Part shown: one piece after another, positions 56,115 through 64,000 of the stretch
How positions within the stretch are numbered: position 1 is the stretch's first letter
Layout of the letters: the number at the start of each line of letters is the position of its first letter
Assembly: GCA_019671135.1 (NCBI GenBank)
Contig: JAHRHY010000011.1
Span: 558,001-622,000, forward strand
Direction: 5' to 3'
DNA from: Linnemannia hyalina
Taxonomy: Eukaryota; Mortierellomycota; Mortierellomycetes; Mortierellales; Mortierellaceae
Length of the DNA stretch: 64,000 nt
The notes under the pieces: generated by a model
What the model saw: the letters and a program-made list of their open reading frames with translations, nothing else
Database searches by the model: none
Told to the model about the DNA's origin: nothing
Made by a program: the position numbers and the translations under genes

Positions 56115-59100
56115 TCAGTGCCTGATTCTCTTGGACCGTCGCAACGGGGCCTCATCTTCATCTTCCTCCTCCTCTTCCTCCTCTTCCTCCTCTTCATTCT
56201 CATCCTCATCTTCTTTCTCTTCTTCATCCTCAACAACCGTGTACGCGTACGACACCTTGCCCCGCGATCGCAGTGTTCGTCCTCCCACAACCGCCGACGC
56301 AGCCTATCATACAAAAAAACACAACATACCCCCTACAATTAGTATCATATCGCTAAAACAACTCGAGCCCCATCAAAAATCCTACAAAAAATGAACCCGT
56401 TCACTCACCTGCTGGCGCGGCTTGCGTTGACGGCTACGGCGATCATGGTTATCGCCATCGTCCTCTTCGTCCTGCCGACCATCGTCTTCGCCCTTGTCAT
56501 CACCCGCATCCTCTCCTTCGTCGTCGTCATGGTCTTGCTCCTCCTCTTCCTCCTCGCCTTCATCGTCATCCTCATGGTCATGGTCTTCACCATCGTCCGC
56601 ATCGTGGTCCTTCTCCCGACGTCCGTCCAGATCTTCCTCGTCTTCATCATTCTCATCGGCATCATAGACAACATTGGCGACTAGGCGGGTACAGGCATCG
56701 ACCCACGCATGGAGGGCTCCAAAGGTCTTGACGTCCTTCAGCATTGTGTCAACGTGATGGTTCTTGAGCCAATTCAATAGACCTGCGTTCACCGGGACAC
56801 TAATCGAGAACAGAGGCGTTTCCTTTTCCGCAGTCGTTGTCGTAGTTGTAGGCGACGCCTTGGGTTCGTCCTGTTCCATTGATGCATCCTTCGCGCCTTC
56901 CTTCAGCTCTGGAGAATCGGTCTTCTCACCTTCCTCCTGACCCTCACCTCCCTGCATATCTTCCTCGGCAAATTCGGGCTCGTCCATAGCCTCCAAGCAG
57001 TCCTCCAGAACCTTGACAGTGGCCAGAACTTGGTTATCTTGACCGCCATCCATGGTCGACTGGAACTCCCGGACAGCATTCAAAATGGCATCCTTGTCGC
57101 CATCACAGATCGCGCCTGACAGTTCCCGGACCTTCTCCTCCGCGATCCGGACAACATTCTCAAAGTATTCTGTCGATGTAAGGCTAGAGTCCGAGGAGGC
57201 GACTAAAGTCAGGAACCCATTCTTCGCGGCATCTTCAGCTTCCTCCTTGTCATCCTGCTCCTTGTGCTCGTCCCCGGTGGTCTCATGGTCGTCTTCGTCC
57301 GAGTGATCCTCTGCCATGTCGACATCCATGTGGGACGACTCGTCAGCCGATCCGACACCTCCATCCACCTCCATGACCTTGTCTTCATCACCAGCAGTAG
57401 CGAGGTCGTGTTCGTGTTGAGTGGCTGCAATGTCGGCCAGCTCCTGTCGACTCTTCCTGCCGCGCTTCTTCAACAATAGCTGGAAGTCCTGCTCACTCAA
57501 CGGTTGACCGACGGCGCCGAGGATTGAAACCAATTGCTCCTTCTTGCCAGCATACTCTCGTCCAGCCCAGGTCTTGATCAAATCGAAGCTGGCCTCAATC
57601 TGCTTGCGCATCGTCATCAGAGAGGCCTTCAGGACACGTTCGCGGAGACCCTTTCCGTTCAGGGCGCGAGTCAGGGATGCGAGCTCCTTGCTGGTCGAGA
57701 TCAAGCTCCAGGTCTGGATAGGTCCATAGTCAAGGATGTCCTTTTCAGGGAGAGCCTTGAGCGATTCCGAGATTGTTTGGCCAAAGGTGGATGGGCTTGT
57801 TACCTCGGGTGTGTGGTTACCAGTCAAGAGATTGTCGATCGACATGGCGTCCTTGGTGGATCGGAACTTTTCGCCGGCGAGATCAGGCTCGGCCATGGTC
57901 TTCATGAGCTGGGTGACATCGTGCAACGAGGTATCTTCTACGGTGGTATCGTGTTTGGTCTCCGCATCATCAGCGGTCGCTCCTGCATCTTGTCCTTCTG
58001 AGGCGGTTGTCGCGGGTGTCGCTGTTTCTGTCGGTGTTGATGTTGAGGTCGAGGCGTTGCTCAAATCGGGCCCAACTTGCTCGCGGTCCTCAATGATGAC
58101 GCCACCAAACTCCTTCCAGAACCAGTACTTGCGACCCCATCGATCGCTTCCAAGACAAACGACGCGCAAGTTCTCGTCCCCGTTGACAGGATTGCCTCCG
58201 CGCAACTGTGTCAGAGGCACATTGTGGTCCTTTTGTATCTCCGTGTCATCCAGCACAATATTATCGAGTTCTTCCTTCTTGGTCTCCCAAAGCGACTCCT
58301 TGGCCTTGAGGTCTTGTGCAAGCGCCTTCTGCTGATTGAGAAGGTCGTTGGCTTTGTTGCGTGCGTCCTTGGCTTGAGCCAGACGCTGCTGTCGCGACAA
58401 CGTCCGCCCACCTTCGTTCTCTTCCTCGACTGGTCCACCCTCACGCTCTGAGTTCAAGATTTCCTGTCGTTGCTTCTCCAGCTCAGCCGCCTCATGCTCA
58501 ATGGCCTTCATTTCCCGCTCCAAATCGTGCGCCAGAGTCTCGATCTCCTTGCGGGCTTCGGTGCGTTTCCTCTTGTGTCGCTTCAAAGAGGTGATGTTCT
58601 CCTCAACTTCATCCCTCATAAACCGATGGAAACGGGGAGAGGATGTGATGTCGTGCAGGGCCTTAACCAGGGCCTCGATCCGGTCGGCAACGGTGTAGAC
58701 AGAATACTCGATCGCACCAAGACGGTTCATAGGAGGGATCCTTTTCTTGGAGGCTGTCGTCAATGCCCATTTGTTCTTCTTGATGTCCTTTCGTTCCTTG
58801 CGAGCCACTACCGCCTCTGGACCAGCGGCGAGAAAGTAGGGAAAGTTGAACTGGGTGATCTCGGGTGACTCATCCTCCTCGTAGGCTGCCATGACCATCT
58901 TACAGCTGAGATCAACAAGACGGCTGTCGATCCTGGGGCTCCTGATCATAGACAGTAGAAGGTCTATAATGCGCAATAAACATGGATGTAAATAAATATG
59001 TTATCCAGACTGTGCTTGAAACAGCATATGTAGCTTTGAAAAAACCTTGTGGCGGATCACTTACCAAATTTGATCCATTCGCCAGAATCCTTAGTCAATC

Positions 59101-60616
59101 CCAGAGGTGTGCCAAATGTGTTCAAGAACTCGTGAACCATCTTGACATCTGCCAGCATGTCCATGTCCAGCTCTGGATGGTGCAGATCCAATTTGTTGAG
59201 AGTAGGCAGTTTGGAGCTCCTCAAAAGCAATCCGCTCATGAGATCCTCGTACGGCGCGCGTCCCGTCAGCTTTGGAAGCTCCTTCATAAACCCTCCAACA
59301 CGCCTATCATCCACCGAAACCGCCATGTTGACATAGTTTCCTGCCTTGGAGGGATCTAGCACGTCGAACGACAAACACGATTGCTTGAATCCCTAGAAAA
59401 TGTTTAATAAATTGAAATCCGGTTAGAGCCATAGAGAGCCAACGCCTTGACGTCATATCCACCAAATGAAGAGCGATATTCCTTACCAATTTCGATGGCG
59501 ATGACACAGTCATTGATGATTCTCCCCGATGGTCCTATGAAACAAAAAATATCGGGTCTAGTCAGCTATCACAACCAATTAGCGTTGCCATCACTGATGG
59601 TTAATGGTTTTATCGTCGCAGCCTTTTTTTTTATATGTTGTTTTTACCTCACTTATAGTATCGCCAGAAGTCTTGGCAATCGATTCCGCTTTCGACCTGT
59701 CAAAAAAGCTGAGAATCGATCGTTCAGGCTTGGCTCCCGAATTGGCCCCGCCGTCGCCATTGTCATTCTTCTTGGGCTTCTTCTGCTTGGGTTCCTTTGG
59801 TGGCTTGGGCTCTTTAATCTTCTTCTCCTTGGGCTCCTTTGGTGGTTTGGGCTCTTTGGGGATCTTGGTCTTCTTTTCTTTAGCAGCGTTGGCTCCAGTG
59901 GTGTCCTCATCTTCATCAGACTTTGCGGCTTTGGGCTTTCTACCTTTGCGCTTCAGGGGGATTTCGGAAAAGGTCCACCCTTGAGGGGGTGGAGGGTGAG
60001 GACCGGGAGTGGTGGCGTCAATGGGCGAAGCAGCTGGAAAGTGCCCCTGTGGAGGGTGACGCTGATAACGCGGCGGGTGTGCAGATTGAGGGTGAGGGTG
60101 AGGGTAAGGGGCGCGATCGACATCCATTCTCTCGTCGCCTCGACGACCATAGTCCAGGCCATAGCTTCCCATTGGTGGATGGTCGCGGTGGAAGCGAGGG
60201 TCGTTCCATTGACTAATGTGAACAGGCAAAGGTCCCGAGGGAGGTCCAGTGGCTAAATGACTGCCTGGAGGAGGAGGAAGATTTCTATCATAACGAGGAT
60301 CGATTGGATTGGCGGGACCTGGATGATATTGTCGTACGGGTGGTGGATGGGGGGGAGGGTGGCTGCTGTAGGCGCCAGAATTGCTACTGGAGCCTGTGAG
60401 CCAAGAAGAGAGGAGAGAACTACCCTTGGGACGGGGTTGTGAATGTGGAGCCTGATGAGGGTTGGGGTGGTGCTGTGGGTCTGTGGGTTGCATCTGTGAA
60501 GTAGGGCGAAAGTATGAAGGGTTGGTATTGGTGGCGGTGGGTGGGTGCTGCTGTTGTTGTTGGTGTTGTTTTGGTACGGGAGTGTTAGGGTTTAGCGTGT
60601 CCATGGGCACGGTCAT
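56115..60616 (-). CDS. DDT/WHIM-domain chromatin-remodelling subunit (ISWI-partner type)
   Basis: Five minus-strand exons (60616-59648, 59534-59487, 59392-59065, 58963-56409, 56303-56115) join in phase to 1362 residues. Residues 1-320 are His/Pro/Gln-rich, then Lys/Pro-rich (PKEPKPPKEPKEKK), and end with RSILSFFDRSK. The DDT domain spans the third and fourth exons (about residues 415-480; DMDMLADVKMVHEFLNTFG, WIKFDLLLSMIRS). A charged coiled-coil follows (KRHKRKRTEARKEIETLAHD), then a WHIM/WSD-type block (CLGSDRWGRKYWFWKEFGG, about residue 715). The C-terminus is strongly acidic with a final exon of Glu runs. DDT plus WHIM proteins anchor ISWI ATPases on linker DNA (Itc1, ACF1, BPTF relatives). 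No WAC domain, bromodomain or PHD finger is visible, so it is not a plain Itc1/ACF1 orthologue. The 48 bp second exon is needed to keep the frame. Confidence 0.85.
56130..56640 (-). repeat. GAX-codon low-complexity tract
   Basis: Purine-rich Asp/Glu codon runs (C/T-rich on the plus strand) encode the acidic tail of the DDT/WHIM protein on both sides of its last intron (56304-56408). The plus-strand reading gives hydrophobic pseudo-helices that are artefacts. Confidence 0.7.
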
Positions 60617-60958
60617 GGTTGTTTATTCAGCAGTGAGGGATCGGACAGGGATGCAATGGCGAGCACACTAGGTTAAAGGAAGATGTCGTGGGTGTTGTGT
60701 TGAGGAAGGAAACAAACAAAACTGGGTGTTCACTTTTTCATGTTTTTGAGGATTCGCGGTTCATAAATAGAGTCACGTGGAATGCATGCAATTAGGGATC
60801 TGTAGACACGCGTTTTCACCTCTCCTTTCTCTCTCTAATTGACCATCGCCATCTCGGAGTGGCTTGGGCACTCAAAAAATGCCGGCCGTCAGTTGAGCTG
60901 CCTCCTTCAAGTTTCCCGCTCTGGCTGTTCAAACTTTCACACACATAAAAACTCAACC
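60617..60958. promoter_or_regulatory. Divergent promoter region of the DDT/WHIM gene and NDUFS7
   Basis: This 342 bp region separates two head-to-head start codons. It contains CATAAATAGAG near 60762 and TCACGTGG (an E-box-type CACGTG) at 60772-60779. An ACATAAAAACTC stretch just before the NDUFS7 ATG is leader. Confidence 0.5.
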
Positions 60959-62390
<1,432 letters not shown>

Positions 62391-62854
62391 ACACAATAAC
62401 ACGACGATTCGCCATACCTATATACAAGTTTTAGCAGCAACCCCCCTCTCCCCCCCTTTCCCCTATCTTTTCCATTTCTTCTTCTCTCTACTCCAACGAA
62501 CACCACCAAACAATAGAATATTTTCACTTTATTCATGTGTTTATCGGAATCTATGTCTAGTTTTGTTGGTATGTGTCATTTTTTTAATCGAGTGGATCTG
62601 AAAGCTATTAAGCGTAAGTGGAGGGGGGAGATAAAAGTCTATGGGTACAGGGTACAAGGTGCATTTGTGCGGTCGGGGGAGAGAAAAGGTAGTGTTGTCT
62701 ATGTGAGTTGAGTGTATCTATTGACATGCTGGGGAGTTGACAAAAAATGCAATGCTAAATAAATGGGATAAGGAAGGGAAATAGGTAAAGGGAGTAAAGT
62801 CATCAGAGTATGAATGCCAAAAAAAAAGGGAGGGGGGGGAGAGGGCGCCCAGGC
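62391..62854. other. Convergent spacer between NDUFS7 and the mitochondrial carrier
   Basis: 464 bp holding both 3' ends. It has a C-rich then T-rich stretch after NDUFS7 and a poly(A)/G-rich stretch (62819-62845) just past the carrier stop. No gene. Confidence 0.5.
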
Positions 62855-63643
62855 TTAGTAAAGGGCTTCGTTGCTGGCGGTAGAGGGGAGAGGGAGAGAG
62901 AGCGACCTCATGTCGTCGGAATCATGGATGATGCTGACCGATCGGACAAAGTCAAAGATCACAAAGTTAAGAGCGCCTCCAGGAACCGCCAAGATGGCTC
63001 TGGGCTTAGTGCCCGAGAAGAACTTCATGAACCCTTCCTTCTTCCAGATCTCCATAAAGACGTCTATCCATTTAAGTGACGGCAGGGGTAACTTGACGCC
63101 GGTGCCATTGGTGGGCTGAAGTCGCTGCTCGGTTTGGATACGGGTTTTGACCATGTCGCTCGGGGACGAGATCATGACTCCTGCAAGTGAGGCGCAACAT
63201 CCTGCGAGGGCTGAGATGATCAATTGATGGAGCTCTGGTGGAGGGAAGGGCGTCTCCTTGTCCTTATTGAAATCCATGGTCCGCATATAGTTGATCCCGT
63301 CCTTGACCCAGACCCTGGAGTATTCATATGCAGGGAAGTAGGCCGCAAAGAAGGGGATTGTCGACATCAGTGTTGCACAATATCCCCGGAATAAAAACCG
63401 GAACCCTTCCTGTTTGAACTGTAGCTTGAGTGATTCAGAGATGGGCATGGGTTGTGGTGGTTGGAGAGGTTCAAAGGACCCTGCGACGTAGATGGGGAGT
63501 TTTGATTTGACTGCTGTTGAAGAGGGTGAGGGTGTTGTGGGTGTTAATGGTGGTGCCACCGATGCGGCTGTTGTTGGTAGTGCTGCTGCGCTGGCTAAGC
63601 TGCCGTCGGCTCCAGCCTTGGCAATTGTGATCTGTTGGGAGAC
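62855..63643 (-). CDS. Mitochondrial carrier (SLC25) family protein, 5' part outside window
   Basis: The last exon of a minus-strand gene starts at an acceptor TAG (63646-63644) with VSQQITIAK and ends at a TAA at 62857-62855, giving 262 residues. It contains the second and third carrier repeats. Visible are FRFLFRGYCATLMSTIPFF, then FAAYFPAYEYSRVW (even-numbered helix). The odd-helix signature is SSPSDMVKTRIQTE, and the end is FFSGTKPRAILAVPGGALNF. The first repeat with its own P-x-D-x-x-K-x-R motif must be encoded by upstream exons to the right. An opening such as VSQQ after a K-x-R-Q is normal for carriers. An Ala/Thr/Pro-rich stretch of about 40 residues interrupts the first matrix loop. 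Inner-membrane solute exchanger; substrate cannot be told from what is here. Confidence 0.85.
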   Translation of the reverse strand, partial: VSQQITIAKAGADGSLASAAALPTTAASVAPPLTPTTPSPSSTAVKSKLPIYVAGSFEPLQPPQPMPISESLKLQFKQEGFRFLFRGYCATLMSTIPFFAAYFPAYEYSRVWVKDGINYMRTMDFNKDKETPFPPPELHQLIISALAGCCASLAGVMISSPSDMVKTRIQTEQRLQPTNGTGVKLPLPSLKWIDVFMEIWKKEGFMKFFSGTKPRAILAVPGGALNFVIFDFVRSVSIIHDSDDMRSLSLPLPSTASNEALY

Positions 63644-63646
63644 CTA

Positions 63647-64000
63647 GAGAAAGATTGCATCGGTTGAAAGTAGAGTGCATATAAAATTAGCAAAGCAATT
63701 GAGATAAAAATATGAAAATATGTATCGATGATGACACGAGGACTCTGAGTTTTCCCACCCGAGCAAAGGAAGAGAAGGAAGAATTAAAATATGCGCAGGC
63801 TTTTGAGGCACGGGCATTCATTGCGGCTAAGCTGTTCCCTCCCTTTCGTAATTGCCAAAATGGTTGGTAATATGTTGTGTCCTCTCCCCTCTCTCCTTCC
63901 CTCCTTCCGCATTCGTCCTTCCGTTGCGAAAGATGTATCTTAGCAGCAACACCCAAGAAGAAAAGAAACGGGATGATCAAAGGAACCCTAAAAAAATGCC
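63647..64000. other. Right-edge segment: intron or upstream region of the carrier gene
   Basis: I see no first-repeat carrier motif on the minus strand in these 354 bases. They most likely belong to a long intron that separates the last exon from exons beyond the window, although a short unrecognised exon is possible. Confidence 0.35.

Noticed and set aside
56391..56684. Plus-strand ORF with several apparent transmembrane helices
   Set aside because: It is the complement of the Asp/Glu codon runs of the DDT/WHIM protein. GAN codons read backwards give Ile, Val, Leu and Phe.

Overview
This is nuclear DNA from a filamentous fungus. Genes sit on both strands and are split by short spliceosomal introns (mostly GTAAG/GTATG donors and pyrimidine-TAG acceptors). 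Spacers are pyrimidine- or purine-rich, and many proteins carry long Q-, S-, P- or acid-rich stretches. Complex I genes, a DGAT1-type acyltransferase and this intron style fit an early-diverging fungus. Mortierellomycotina (Mortierella/Linnemannia) is my best guess; that placement is inference and I have no marker that proves it.

Layout: 1-1283, the 3' part of an unknown Ser/Thr-rich protein on the minus strand, running off the left edge, with a possible upstream exon at 1.87-2.16 kb. 3.7-5.6 kb, a MAP kinase kinase. 5.9-6.9 kb, a Maf-type nucleotide pyrophosphatase, divergent from the P5A ATPase SPF1 (7.5-11.6 kb). 12.0-13.2 kb, an NDUFAF4-like complex I assembly factor. 13.4-17.5 kb, an orphan 1274-residue polyQ/repeat protein. 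18.2-19.3 kb, a decayed piggyBac transposase. 22.0-24.0 and 25.2-27.3 kb, two tail-to-tail zinc-finger regulators that share an unusual second finger. 27.3-35.5 kb, an 8 kb gene-free stretch. 35.5-40.2 kb, an amino-acid transporter with a giant cytosolic insertion. 42.0-43.6 kb, SAR1, divergent from DNA topoisomerase II (44.0-50.0 kb). 50.2-52.4 kb, DGAT1. 54.4-55.6 kb, an orphan four-helix membrane protein. 56.1-60.6 kb, a DDT/WHIM chromatin protein, divergent from complex I subunit NDUFS7 (61.0-62.4 kb). 62.9-63.6 kb, the 3' part of a mitochondrial carrier running off the right edge.

Most genes are unrelated housekeeping functions: secretory pathway (SAR1, SPF1), lipid storage (DGAT1), chromatin and DNA topology (TOP2, DDT/WHIM), mitochondria (NDUFS7, NDUFAF4-like, carrier) and signalling (MAPKK, two zinc-finger proteins). 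There is no biosynthetic cluster and no clear defence system. The parts least explained by known families are the two zinc-finger proteins, the roughly 985-residue loop in the transporter, the repeat-built orphan, the piggyBac fossil and the 8 kb desert. Exon boundaries were placed by hand from splice signals and reading-frame phase; every multi-exon gene listed as complete closes in frame.
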